DNA of 64,000 nt from Pelagibius sp037652055 (GTDB lineage: Bacteria > Pseudomonadota > Alphaproteobacteria > Kiloniellales > Kiloniellaceae). The position numbers and the translations under genes are program-made. This document shows positions 24,366-32,491 of the stretch, one piece after another (the stretch's first letter is position 1; each line of letters opens with the position of its first letter). A model generated the notes under the pieces. That model saw only the letters and a list, made by a program, of their open reading frames with translations, had not been told where the DNA came from and made no database searches. The stretch spans positions 124,001 through 188,000 of the forward strand of contig NZ_JBBKAH010000003.1 of the NCBI RefSeq assembly GCF_037652055.1. Direction: 5' to 3'.

Positions 24366-25892
24366 TCAGGCTGCCGGGCGCATGGCCTGGCGCGGCAGCA
24401 GGATGTCGAAGCGGCGGCGGATCTCCGCGTCGAGGTCTTCGGGGATCGCCTCCGGCCAGTGTTCGGCCAGCACCTTGCGGGCGTGGTCGCGGGCGGCATC
24501 GCGGATGTCGCGCGAGCCCTTGCGCTCCCAGTCGTCGCGGCTGTCGCGGTCCAGCAGGCTGGGATAGAGGTACTCGCTGTTCATCAGCGCCAGGGTCTGG
24601 GCATGGCCGAGGAAGTGGCCCGGCCCCTTGCAGACCTCGTCGATGACGTCGAGCGATAGGGATTCCTCGGTCACCTCGATGCCCTTCAGCATGCGCATGA
24701 TCTCGCCGTTCACGTCGTTGTCGATGACGTACTGCTCGTAGGCGACGGTCAGCAGGCTCTCCAGAAAACCGGCAGAGTGGTGGATGTAGTTGGAGCCGGC
24801 CAACGCGGCGGCGAGCCCGGTGATGCCCTTCTCCGCCCCCGCCTGGGCGTCCGGCACCTTGGAATCGGAAATGCCGGAGGAATTGTAGAGCGGCACCTCA
24901 AGGTACTGCGCGATCTGCGCGCAGGCGGCGTTCAACAGGGCGAACTCCGCCGAGCCGCCGACGAAGGCGCCGCTGCGCAGATCGGCTTGGGCCGGCACGC
25001 AGCCCATGATGAGCGGGTGGCCGGGGTTCAGCAGGTTCACGTAGACGAAGCCGGAGAGCTGCTCGGCGGTGATCTGCACCAGCGTGCCCGCCAAGGCCGC
25101 CGGCGCGGTCGCACCGGCCTGGGGCGCCGAGGAGATCACCACCGGCAGGCGGTGTTCGACGATGCGGTCGAGAATCTCCACCGTCTCGGTGGCGTAGCGC
25201 AGCGGGCTGACGGTCCAGCAGGCGGTATAGGAGATCAGCGGGCGGCGGTCGAGAGACTCGGCACCGCCGGCCAGGATCTCCGCCAGGGCGCGCTGCTCGG
25301 CGACCTTCTCCGGCAAGTAGGCGTTGGCCATGACGTGCTTCTCGGTCGCCGCCAGGCAGGCATAGAACTGGTTGACGTCGATCTGGTCGTTGCTGAGATC
25401 GCGCGCCACCACCGGCCGCATGTAGAAGTGGATGTGCTCAAGCGTGTCGCAGAGCCGGCCGATGTCGTAGTTGTCGGAAAGCCGCGTCTCGCGCACCTTG
25501 CCGTCGAGGTCGAGGATCTTCACCGCCTGGCCGCCGGTGCCCATGTAGACCCGCTTGCCGCCGAGCTGCAGGTCATGCTGCGCGCTGCGGCCTGCGAGCA
25601 ACACCTCGCGGGCCGCCATGCGCATGCAGGATTCGATCAGCTTCGCATCGATATAGACGCGGTTGCGGTCCTCGTCGATGCGGCAGCCGGCAGCGCGAAA
25701 GACCTCGCGGCAGGGGCTCGCCGCCACCTCGATGCCGGTGCGCGCCAGCACCTCCATGGCGGCGCCGACGATGCGCGGCAGGTCAGCCTCCCGCAGGGGC
25801 CGGTAGCTGCCGCCGGAAAGCCCCGCCGGGGCAACCGGGGACTTGGGGCGTTGGGCGGCACGCTGGTCGCGCCCGCGCCGGATGCGTGTCAT
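24366..25892 (-). CDS. Non-pyrrolysine MttB-family corrinoid methyltransferase, paralogue 1
   Basis: A 508-residue member of the trimethylamine methyltransferase (MttB/MtgB) superfamily. The frame has no internal amber codon, so it is a non-pyrrolysine type, as are glycine betaine and proline betaine methyltransferases (MtgB, MtpB). The conserved GISDSKVPDAQAG segment lies near residue 335. Such enzymes move a methyl group from a quaternary amine to a Co(I) corrinoid protein; a partner is encoded at 35835. The N-terminus is basic (TRIRRGRDQRAAQR). The ATG at 25892 has AAGAAGG upstream. Substrate is unknown. Followed by YcgN, ferredoxin-like and GATase genes. Confidence 0.88.
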   Translation of the reverse strand: MTRIRRGRDQRAAQRPKSPVAPAGLSGGSYRPLREADLPRIVGAAMEVLARTGIEVAASPCREVFRAAGCRIDEDRNRVYIDAKLIESCMRMAAREVLLAGRSAQHDLQLGGKRVYMGTGGQAVKILDLDGKVRETRLSDNYDIGRLCDTLEHIHFYMRPVVARDLSNDQIDVNQFYACLAATEKHVMANAYLPEKVAEQRALAEILAGGAESLDRRPLISYTACWTVSPLRYATETVEILDRIVEHRLPVVISSAPQAGATAPAALAGTLVQITAEQLSGFVYVNLLNPGHPLIMGCVPAQADLRSGAFVGGSAEFALLNAACAQIAQYLEVPLYNSSGISDSKVPDAQAGAEKGITGLAAALAGSNYIHHSAGFLESLLTVAYEQYVIDNDVNGEIMRMLKGIEVTEESLSLDVIDEVCKGPGHFLGHAQTLALMNSEYLYPSLLDRDSRDDWERKGSRDIRDAARDHARKVLAEHWPEAIPEDLDAEIRRRFDILLPRQAMRPAA

Positions 25893-26060
25893 GGAAATTG
25901 GCCTTCTTCAGATGATCGGCCACCACCCCTGCTGGGGGGCGGGCCCACCGCTAAGTTGCGCTTCAAGCTTGCGCGAGCGCCCCTGGCGGGCTGTTCAGCA
26001 TCCGACGAAAACTGTCGCCGCCCGTATATCTTTCAGGCGGGGCCATTGGCCCAGGAAACG

Positions 26061-26110
26061 AGAAGGGCCCCGGAAACGTCTCGCCTCAGGCGAGGATTCG
26101 GGGGCCCTCT
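26061..26110 (-). terminator. Branched terminator hairpin downstream of the chemoreceptor gene
   Basis: AGAAGGGCCCCGGAA (26061-26075) pairs with TTCGGGGGCCCTCT (26097-26110), and an inner hairpin CTCGCC-TCA-GGCGAG sits in the loop. It lies just past the end of the chemoreceptor gene on the minus strand. Confidence 0.6.
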
Positions 26111-26149
26111 TTGGGGGTCGTTGGGGCGCGGCGCGCCCCGGCGATCGGC

Positions 26150-27847
26150 TTAAGCCGCGCGGATCTGGGCGATGAAGCTGTCGACCTCGCGGCGCAGGGT
26201 ATCGGACTGGTCGGCCAGGTCCCCGGCGGCCTGCAGCACCAGATTGGCCGAACCGCCGGTTTCCGCCGCCGTCTTCGACACCGCCGAGACGTTGCCGGCC
26301 ACCTGCTTGGTGCCGTGCGAGGCCTGCTGGACGTTGCGCGCGATCTCCTGCGTCGCGGCACCCTGTTCCTCCACCGCCGCCGAGATGCTGCCGGCGATCT
26401 CGTTGATCTGCTCCACCGTCTGACCGATCGAGCGGATCGCCGAGGCCGCGTCGGTCGTCGCCCCCTGGATGTCGCTGATCTGCTGGGAGATCTCCTCTGT
26501 CGCCTTGGCGGTCTGCGTCGCCAGCGACTTCACCTCGTTGGCGACCACGGCGAAGCCCTTGCCGGCCTCGCCCGCGCGCGCCGCCTCGATGGTGGCGTTG
26601 AGGGCCAGCAGATTGGTCTGCTCGGCGATGTCCTGGATCAGCTTCACCACGTCGCCGATCTTCTGTGCGGCCTCGACCAGGCCCTCGACCTTGCCGTTCG
26701 TGGTCTGCGCATTGGCCACGGCCATGTTCGCCGTCTCCAGCGAGCGACTCACCTGGCGGCTGATCTCCTCGATGGAGGACGACAGCTCTTCCGTCGCCGC
26801 CGCCACCGTCTGCACGTTGGACGACGCCTCTTCCGACGCCGAGGCCGCCGAGGCCGCCTGCTCCTCGGTCTCGCCGGCCGCCGTCGTCATCGACTTCGCC
26901 GTCGTCTGCATCTGCGCGGCCGTCTGGGAGACCGTCTCGACCACAGACTTCACCTTGGCCTCGAAGTCGTCGGCCACTTTCTGCATGGCGCGCCGCTTCT
27001 CCTCTTCCGCGCGCTTCCCGGCGGCGCGGCTCTCTTCCTCCAGGCGCTTCTGCTCGATGCCGTTCTTCTTGAACACCTCGACCGCCTCAGCCATCTCGCC
27101 GATCTCGTCGTGACGCCCGACACCGGGCACCGCGATCTGCAGATTGCCGCCGGCCAGCGACCGCATCGCATTGCTCATGCCGTTGATCGGCTTGGTGATG
27201 CTGCGCGCCATGAACAGCGAGATGATGCCCATGACCACCAGGATCAGCGCGATCATGCCGGCCTCGAGGATCGCCTTCTCCCAGAAGATGGCATCGAGGT
27301 TGTCGATGTAGACGCCGGTGCCGATCACCCAGCCCCAGGGCGCGAAGCCCTGCACGAAGGATTCCTTGGGAACCGGCTGTTCCTGGCCCGGCTTCGGCCA
27401 GAGGTAGCCGACGAAGCCGGCCTGCTGTGCCTGCACGGTCTTCACGAAGGCGTTGAAGAGGTGAAAGCCCGAGGGATCCTTGAAGCCGGAGAGGTCCTTG
27501 CCGTTCAGTTCCGGCTTGATCGGATGCATGACCATCACCGGACCCATGTCGTTGACCCAGAAGTACTCCGAGCCGTTGTAACGCATGGCGCCGATCGCCG
27601 AGAGCGTCGCCCGCTGCGCTTCCTCCATGGTCATCTCGCCGGCTTCCGCGCGCTTGTGATAGTCGCCTGCAATGGCAACGGCGCTCTCGACCAGCTGGCG
27701 CAGCTCCGCGCGCTTGTGGTCCACGAGTTCGACATCCAGCTGGTAGAGCCGGATGCCGGTCACGACGACCATGCTCGCGGCCATCAGCAGAATGAGCGCA
27801 AAGACGCGGTGCGCGATCCCAAAAGACGTGAGCTTCTTGAACGACAT
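26150..27847 (-). CDS. Methyl-accepting chemotaxis protein with single Cache domain
   Basis: A 565-residue chemoreceptor. A first membrane helix at about 12-32 and a second at about 192-214 bracket a periplasmic sCache_2-type domain (NGSEYFWVNDMGPVMVMHP, GWVIGTGVYIDN). A HAMP segment follows, then the cytoplasmic signalling domain with the conserved tip DIAEQTNLLALNATIEAARA near residue 413. The gene diverges from hutH; a HutC operator lies in the 277-base gap, nearer hutH. A role in taxis toward histidine, urocanate or similar compounds is a reasonable inference but the ligand is not visible in the sequence. Confidence 0.92.
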   Translation of the reverse strand: MSFKKLTSFGIAHRVFALILLMAASMVVVTGIRLYQLDVELVDHKRAELRQLVESAVAIAGDYHKRAEAGEMTMEEAQRATLSAIGAMRYNGSEYFWVNDMGPVMVMHPIKPELNGKDLSGFKDPSGFHLFNAFVKTVQAQQAGFVGYLWPKPGQEQPVPKESFVQGFAPWGWVIGTGVYIDNLDAIFWEKAILEAGMIALILVVMGIISLFMARSITKPINGMSNAMRSLAGGNLQIAVPGVGRHDEIGEMAEAVEVFKKNGIEQKRLEEESRAAGKRAEEEKRRAMQKVADDFEAKVKSVVETVSQTAAQMQTTAKSMTTAAGETEEQAASAASASEEASSNVQTVAAATEELSSSIEEISRQVSRSLETANMAVANAQTTNGKVEGLVEAAQKIGDVVKLIQDIAEQTNLLALNATIEAARAGEAGKGFAVVANEVKSLATQTAKATEEISQQISDIQGATTDAASAIRSIGQTVEQINEIAGSISAAVEEQGAATQEIARNVQQASHGTKQVAGNVSAVSKTAAETGGSANLVLQAAGDLADQSDTLRREVDSFIAQIRAA

Positions 27848-28089
27848 AGGGCTTCCCTCTTATCAGTACCGGCATACACTCCGGCATAGTCTTCATGACT
27901 ATGAATACGACGAATCACTTAATTATCTCTTTACCCGTAATTGTTTGGAAACCAACACGTTATCGCTATGGTAGATTTTTATCTTTCTGCTCAATTTTCT
28001 CGACTTGCTGTCCGGGTGGCCGCCGCCCGGTCAGACACCCCCCGCGACAACCCTTCCGAAGCGCGGCAAAGGGTGTTACACAGAGGCTG

Positions 28090-28107
28090 AAGTTGTATAT
28101 ACAACTT
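28090..28107. promoter_or_regulatory. HutC operator upstream of hutH
   Basis: AAGTTGTATATACAACTT, an 18-bp perfect palindrome identical to the hutU operator, ends 17 bases before the hutH start. It also lies upstream of the divergent chemoreceptor gene (start 27847). Confidence 0.92.
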
Positions 28108-28124
28108 GTCGCGGGAGGGCGCCC

Positions 28125-29678
28125 TTGTCCGAAGACATCTTCATTCTGAAAGCAGGACGGCTGACCCTGCAGGACCTGCAGGATTTCTGGCGGCGTCCGC
28201 GCCGAATCGCGCTTGATCCCGCCTGCTACGACGCGCTGGAGCGCTCGGCCCGCACCGTGGCCGCCGTGGTTGCCGAGGGGCGCCGCGTCTACGGGATCAA
28301 CACCGGCTTCGGCAGCCTGGCGCGGCAGACGATCTCCGCCGACCAGGTGGCGGAGTTGCAGACCCGCCTGGTGCTGTCGCACAGCTGCGGCGTCGGCGCG
28401 CCGCTCGACGACCGCGTCGTCCGGCTGATTCTGCTGCTGAAGATCAATGCCCTCTCGCGCGGCCATTCCGGCATCCGCGGCGAGGTGATCGACCGCCTGG
28501 TCCAGCTGCTGAACGAGGAGCTCTACCCGGTCGTGCCGAGCAAGGGGTCCGTCGGCGCATCCGGCGACCTGGCCCCGCTGGCCCACCTCTCGGCCGTGCT
28601 GCTGGGCCACGGCGAGATCAATCACCGCGGCCAGCGCCGCCCCGCCGCGGCGGTGCTGGAAGAGCACGGTATCGCGCCCATCCAGCTGGCGGCCAAGGAG
28701 GGCCTGGCGCTGCTGAACGGCACCCAGGTCTCCACGGCCCTCGCGCTGCACGGCCTGTTCGCCGCCGGCGACTGCTTCGCCGCGGCGATCACCGCCGGCG
28801 CCCTCTGCGTCGACGCGGCGCTGGGCAGCGACACCCCCTTCGACGCGCGCATTCACGACCTGCGCGGCCACCCCGGCCAGATCGACGTGGCGGCCTGGCT
28901 GCGCGGACTGCTGGCCGGCAGCGGAATCCGCCAGTCGCATCTCGACTGCGACCGGGTGCAGGACCCCTACTCGCTGCGCTGCCAGCCCCAGGTGATGGGC
29001 GCGATCGCCGACGTCTTCCGCACCGCCGCCGGCACCCTGGTGCGCGAGGCCAATGCCGTTTCCGACAATCCCCTGGTCTTCCCAGGGAACGGCGCGGAAA
29101 AGGCGGAAGTGCTCTCCGGCGGCAACTTCCATGCCGAGCCGGTCGCCTTCGCCGCCGACATGATCGCCATGGCGCTCTGCGAGATCGGCGCCCTGTCGGA
29201 GCGGCGCATGGCGATGCTGACCGACGCCAACATGAGCGCCCTGCCGCCGTTCCTCGTCGCCGAACCGGGGCTCAACTCCGGCTTCATGATCGCCCACGTG
29301 ACCGCCGCGGCCCTCGCCGCCGAGAACAAGCTGCTGAGCCATCCGGCGAGCGTCGACAGCCTGCCGACCTCGGCCAACCAGGAAGACCACGTCTCGATGG
29401 CGACCCACGGCGCCCGGCGCCTCACCGATATCGCCGCCAACACCGCCTATATCGTTGCCATAGAGCTATTGGCCGCCGCTCAGGGCGTCGATCTGCGCCG
29501 GCCGCTGGAAACCTCGCCCCGCCTGCAGCGGGCAATGACCGCGATTCGCGAGCGCGCGGCCTTCCTTGACAACGACCGGTTGCTGGCCGGCGATATCGAG
29601 GCCCTCGCCGAATTGGTCCAAAGCGGCTGGTTTTCCGCGGAATTCCTCACCCTGGACTGGCTCGGCAAAGATTTGTGA
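28125..29678 (+). CDS. hutH: Histidine ammonia-lyase HutH
   Basis: A canonical 517-residue histidase, converting L-histidine to urocanate and ammonia. The MIO cofactor triad is intact, GSVGASGDLAPLAH, with Ala145-Ser146-Gly147. Other hallmarks are VYGINTGFG near 53, QDPYSLRCQPQ, VSDNPLV, GGNFHAEP and NQEDHVSM. I place the start at the TTG at 28125, nine bases or so after GGGAGG; longer frames run through the HutC operator. This intact histidase makes the MIO-deficient lyase at the left edge a paralogue with another job rather than the pathway enzyme. Confidence 0.96.
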   Translation: MSEDIFILKAGRLTLQDLQDFWRRPRRIALDPACYDALERSARTVAAVVAEGRRVYGINTGFGSLARQTISADQVAELQTRLVLSHSCGVGAPLDDRVVRLILLLKINALSRGHSGIRGEVIDRLVQLLNEELYPVVPSKGSVGASGDLAPLAHLSAVLLGHGEINHRGQRRPAAAVLEEHGIAPIQLAAKEGLALLNGTQVSTALALHGLFAAGDCFAAAITAGALCVDAALGSDTPFDARIHDLRGHPGQIDVAAWLRGLLAGSGIRQSHLDCDRVQDPYSLRCQPQVMGAIADVFRTAAGTLVREANAVSDNPLVFPGNGAEKAEVLSGGNFHAEPVAFAADMIAMALCEIGALSERRMAMLTDANMSALPPFLVAEPGLNSGFMIAHVTAAALAAENKLLSHPASVDSLPTSANQEDHVSMATHGARRLTDIAANTAYIVAIELLAAAQGVDLRRPLETSPRLQRAMTAIRERAAFLDNDRLLAGDIEALAELVQSGWFSAEFLTLDWLGKDL

Positions 29679-29790
29679 GCAGGTGCAACATAGGACCGCT
29701 GGACGCCGGGATCACGCCTGGGATATAGTGCCTTCCGGCAGAGGACTGGTTGGCCCTCATACGTACCGCATAAGACGGTCAGAGGGTTGA

Positions 29791-29808
29791 TTCAACGATG
29801 TTTTTGAA
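29791..29808. promoter_or_regulatory. Candidate autoregulatory dyad upstream of MarR gene
   Basis: TTCAA (29791-29795) and TTGAA (29804-29808) form an inverted repeat with an eight-base spacer, in an AT-richer stretch 18 bases before the MarR start. MarR repressors usually bind such short dyads at their own promoter. Short arms keep confidence low. Confidence 0.35.
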
Positions 29809-29826
29809 CACCTTGAGGTGACCAAC

Positions 29827-30300
29827 TTGTCCAGCATTCCCAACCAAATTTCCGCCCTTCCTGCGTCCGGCGCAGCGCCGGAAGCCGAAGGCTTCGTCCT
29901 CGACGATCAAGTGGCGCACCTGCTGCGCCGGGCCCATCAGCGCGCCTCGGCCCTGTTCCTGACGGTGCTGGCGGATGCACAGCTGACGCCGACCCAGTTC
30001 TTCGCGATGGCTCGCCTGCACGAGATGGGCAAGCTGTCGCAGAACCGCCTCGGTCGCCTGGCCGCCATGGATCCCGCCACCATCCAGGGCGTAATCCGGC
30101 GCCTGCACGAGCGCGGCTTCATCGAACGGCTGGCCGACCCGACCGACCGCCGGCGCATGGTGCTGAGCCTGTCGCCGCTGGGCCAGGAGACGGTGGTGCG
30201 CCTGCTGAAGGACGCCAACCGCATCGGCGACGAGATCCTGGCGCCCCTGCAGCCCGAAGAGCAGCGCCTGTTCCTCGGCCTGCTGAAGCGGCTGGTCTGA
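29827..30300 (+). CDS. MarR-family transcriptional regulator
   Basis: A regulator of 157 residues. The winged helix is visible: LTPTQFFAMARLHEMGKLSQ, then RLGRLAAMDPATIQGVIRRL and the wing RLADPTDRRRMVLSL. I use the TTG at 29827, eight bases after GAGG; the GTG at 29818 would sit inside the ribosome site. It lies 148 bases after hutH and may control neighbouring catabolic genes, but there is no direct link to a target. Confidence 0.87.
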   Translation: MSSIPNQISALPASGAAPEAEGFVLDDQVAHLLRRAHQRASALFLTVLADAQLTPTQFFAMARLHEMGKLSQNRLGRLAAMDPATIQGVIRRLHERGFIERLADPTDRRRMVLSLSPLGQETVVRLLKDANRIGDEILAPLQPEEQRLFLGLLKRLV

Positions 30301-30379
30301 GGCCGCGCGGAAACCGCTTCGCCCGATAAACGGGCTTCGTCTGGGAAGACGTTGACCCTGGAAAAAACCAGGGAACGAC

Positions 30380-30412
30380 AAGGGCCGGCCCCGCCAAGGG
30401 CCGGCCCTTTCA
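30380..30412. terminator. Bidirectional terminator between MarR and histidine kinase genes
   Basis: AAGGGCCGGCCC and GGGCCGGCCCTT form a perfect 12-bp stem with a short CGCCAA-type loop, followed by T on the plus strand. It sits between convergent genes and can serve both. Confidence 0.82.
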
Positions 30413-30441
30413 GTTCAGGAACCAGCTATTCCGTATCCCGG

Positions 30442-31617
30442 CTACTTGGCATCGTTGACCGCCTCGATCAGGTGCGGGGGCAGCACCAGGGACGCCACCG
30501 TTCCCTGCCCCAACTCCGAGCGGATGTCCAACTCGCCGCCGATTGCCTTGGCTGTCCGGCGGCTGAGGGCGAGTCCGAACCCGCCCCCGCCCTCGTCGGC
30601 GATGTAGGCGCTCGTCCTCATGCCGCCGCGGTTCAACGCGGCAATCCTCTCGGCGGAGATCCCGGGGCCGTCGTCTCTCACCTGGATGAACAGTGGGTCC
30701 CCCTTGCGCCACTGGACCGCCACTTCGATCCGCCCGCCACGGGAGGCATACTTTGCCGCATTGCCCAGTAGATTCATCAGAATCTGCTTCACCAGCAGCT
30801 GATCGGCGCGCAGCTTCGGCAAGGTCATGTCGGCCGGCAGCATGATCTCCAACTCCCGCAGGCGCGCGATCGGCTCGACCACCTTGCGGCATTTCTCCAG
30901 GCACTCGCTGAGATCCGCCAGAGCCGAGACTGTGTCCTCGCGTCCCGGAGAGTCGTCCGCGGCGAGATGCAGCACGCGGTCGACCAATTGCAGCAACAGG
31001 TCCCCGCTGTGATGGATGTCCTCGACATACTCGGCGTACTTCGCGTTGAGCCGACCGTAGGGTTCGGTCCGCATGAACTCGGTCATGCCGAGAATGGCGT
31101 TGAGCGGCGTGCGCAGATCATGACTGACCTGCGCCAGCATGTGGTCCCTGATGCTGTTGATGTCGCGCAACTGACCGAGCGCTTCGCTCAGCCTGCGCTC
31201 CGAGTAACGGCGCGCGAGGCATTCCTGGTTCAATTCCTCAACCAGCCGTGTCAGCTCGCTGAACCGCGAGCCGCTCTCCTGCTCTCTGTAGACGCGGATG
31301 AGGGCGATCGGCATGTTCTTCAGCTCGCTGCGCCATCCCTCGCAACGCAGGCTGATGAAACGCCCGCCGGCCGGGCAGAAGGCGATCCGCAGCGGCACCG
31401 GCGCACTGGTCGCAAAGCACCAGCGCAGAAGGTCGATCAGTTCATCTTTTGAAAGGTCCGTCAGCTCCCGCAAGGTGACCTCGGGACGCCCGCCCTTGGT
31501 CAGATGCAGCAATTCGGCCGCGGCCCCGTTGGCAGCGTAGAGCTCTCCACGGATTCCCACCGCCAGCATGGCTTCGGGAAAGGCATCGAGGCAGTCCGCC
31601 GTCACGCGGGCGTTCAT
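30442..31617 (-). CDS. PAS-type sensor histidine kinase
   Basis: A 391-residue cytoplasmic histidine kinase without membrane helices. Residues about 8-110 look like a PAS domain, a coiled-coil linker follows, then the phospho-acceptor box VSHDLRTPLNAILG (His near 165), N-box MNLLGNAAKYAS and G-boxes DDGPGIS and GGGGFGLAL. No cognate response regulator is adjacent. It overlaps by four bases the gene for a MetOD1 protein upstream, so the two are coupled and likely one signalling module. Confidence 0.88.
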   Translation of the reverse strand: MNARVTADCLDAFPEAMLAVGIRGELYAANGAAAELLHLTKGGRPEVTLRELTDLSKDELIDLLRWCFATSAPVPLRIAFCPAGGRFISLRCEGWRSELKNMPIALIRVYREQESGSRFSELTRLVEELNQECLARRYSERRLSEALGQLRDINSIRDHMLAQVSHDLRTPLNAILGMTEFMRTEPYGRLNAKYAEYVEDIHHSGDLLLQLVDRVLHLAADDSPGREDTVSALADLSECLEKCRKVVEPIARLRELEIMLPADMTLPKLRADQLLVKQILMNLLGNAAKYASRGGRIEVAVQWRKGDPLFIQVRDDGPGISAERIAALNRGGMRTSAYIADEGGGGFGLALSRRTAKAIGGELDIRSELGQGTVASLVLPPHLIEAVNDAK

Positions 31618-32183
31618 TGCTCCGTCTCGCTCTCTCTTGCCGGCAGCGGATCGGAGTCGGCGCCAACGTGGAAGTACTCACGCCCGGTATTTCCTTCGCG
31701 CCGTCGCGAAGCCTGCAGCATGACGCGGACGACGCAGCGGTTGTCGCCCGTCGCGAAAGCCTCCTCCACCGCCACCCTTGCATAGCCGAGGTTCTCCGCC
31801 GCGATACGTCCGAAGACGTTGGACGTCATCATGCAGAGCGCAGGACGGCCTTCGACGGCGGCACCGAAAGGACAGCGTCGGTTGCCGAAGACGATCTCTT
31901 CGTTGTTGTGTTCCATGACGTAGAAGTCGCCGCCGATGCGCCGCTTCAGGTCGACCAGGGCATCGGCGACGTCTTCATGCGTCAGCACCGGGCGGCCGGC
32001 CGCCCTGCGGTAAGCACCGTTGAACGCGTCGCCCATGCGCGCGCCGACGATGGCAATGAAACCGCGTGCTTCCTGATGGCCGACAACGTCCTGCAGGACA
32101 TCCGTCAGTTCAAACAGCAGACGGCGCGTGAAGGTCACATCGTCGAAAGGGATGTCGGCGTCGTCGAACCGATTCTTTCGCAT
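31614..32183 (-). CDS. Methanogen output domain 1 (MetOD1) protein
   Basis: A 189-residue soluble protein. The sequence NRRCPFGAAVEGRPALCMM followed by a helical stretch and CVVRVML matches the methanogen output domain 1 pattern, which is found next to or fused to histidine kinases and may bind an iron-sulfur cluster or ligand through its Cys residues. It is coupled to the kinase gene by a four-base overlap and probably feeds or receives its signal. The family function is not established. Confidence 0.72.
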   Translation of the reverse strand: MRKNRFDDADIPFDDVTFTRRLLFELTDVLQDVVGHQEARGFIAIVGARMGDAFNGAYRRAAGRPVLTHEDVADALVDLKRRIGGDFYVMEHNNEEIVFGNRRCPFGAAVEGRPALCMMTSNVFGRIAAENLGYARVAVEEAFATGDNRCVVRVMLQASRRREGNTGREYFHVGADSDPLPARESETEQ

Positions 32184-32491
32184 GGCCCAACCCTATGCCT
32201 GCGTGGCCTCTGCGATCCGACGGACCGAGCCACTCGGCCGCAATGCGGAGGCCAGCGTCTTGCAACGCCCGCCGGTACTGGCAGGCAACAGCCCAGGAAC
32301 CACGCCGCCATCGGCGTTGCTCGATGGGAAGACTAGGTATCCTGTCCGATGATTTGCCGCCTATGCAAGGCAATAACACACGCAGAATAAATCATTCACA
32401 TGCCAAAAGCGCGCAAAGGTAGCGGATTTGGCGCATGAATTGACTGATGCGTTGAGCCAATCCCTTGAAGGACGCCTCGCCGGGCCCGGCC
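32184..32491. other. Intergenic region, promoter of the MetOD1/kinase operon
   Basis: About 308 bases between the MetOD1 start and the korB stop. An AT-rich stretch near 32360-32405 (AATAAATCATTCACATG) probably belongs to a promoter. Short frames cross it without ribosome sites; I see no convincing gene or RNA. Confidence 0.5.

Noticed and set aside
32195..32422. Short plus-strand frame in the gap before korB
   Set aside because: No ribosome site, no recognisable motif, and it covers an AT-rich promoter-like stretch.
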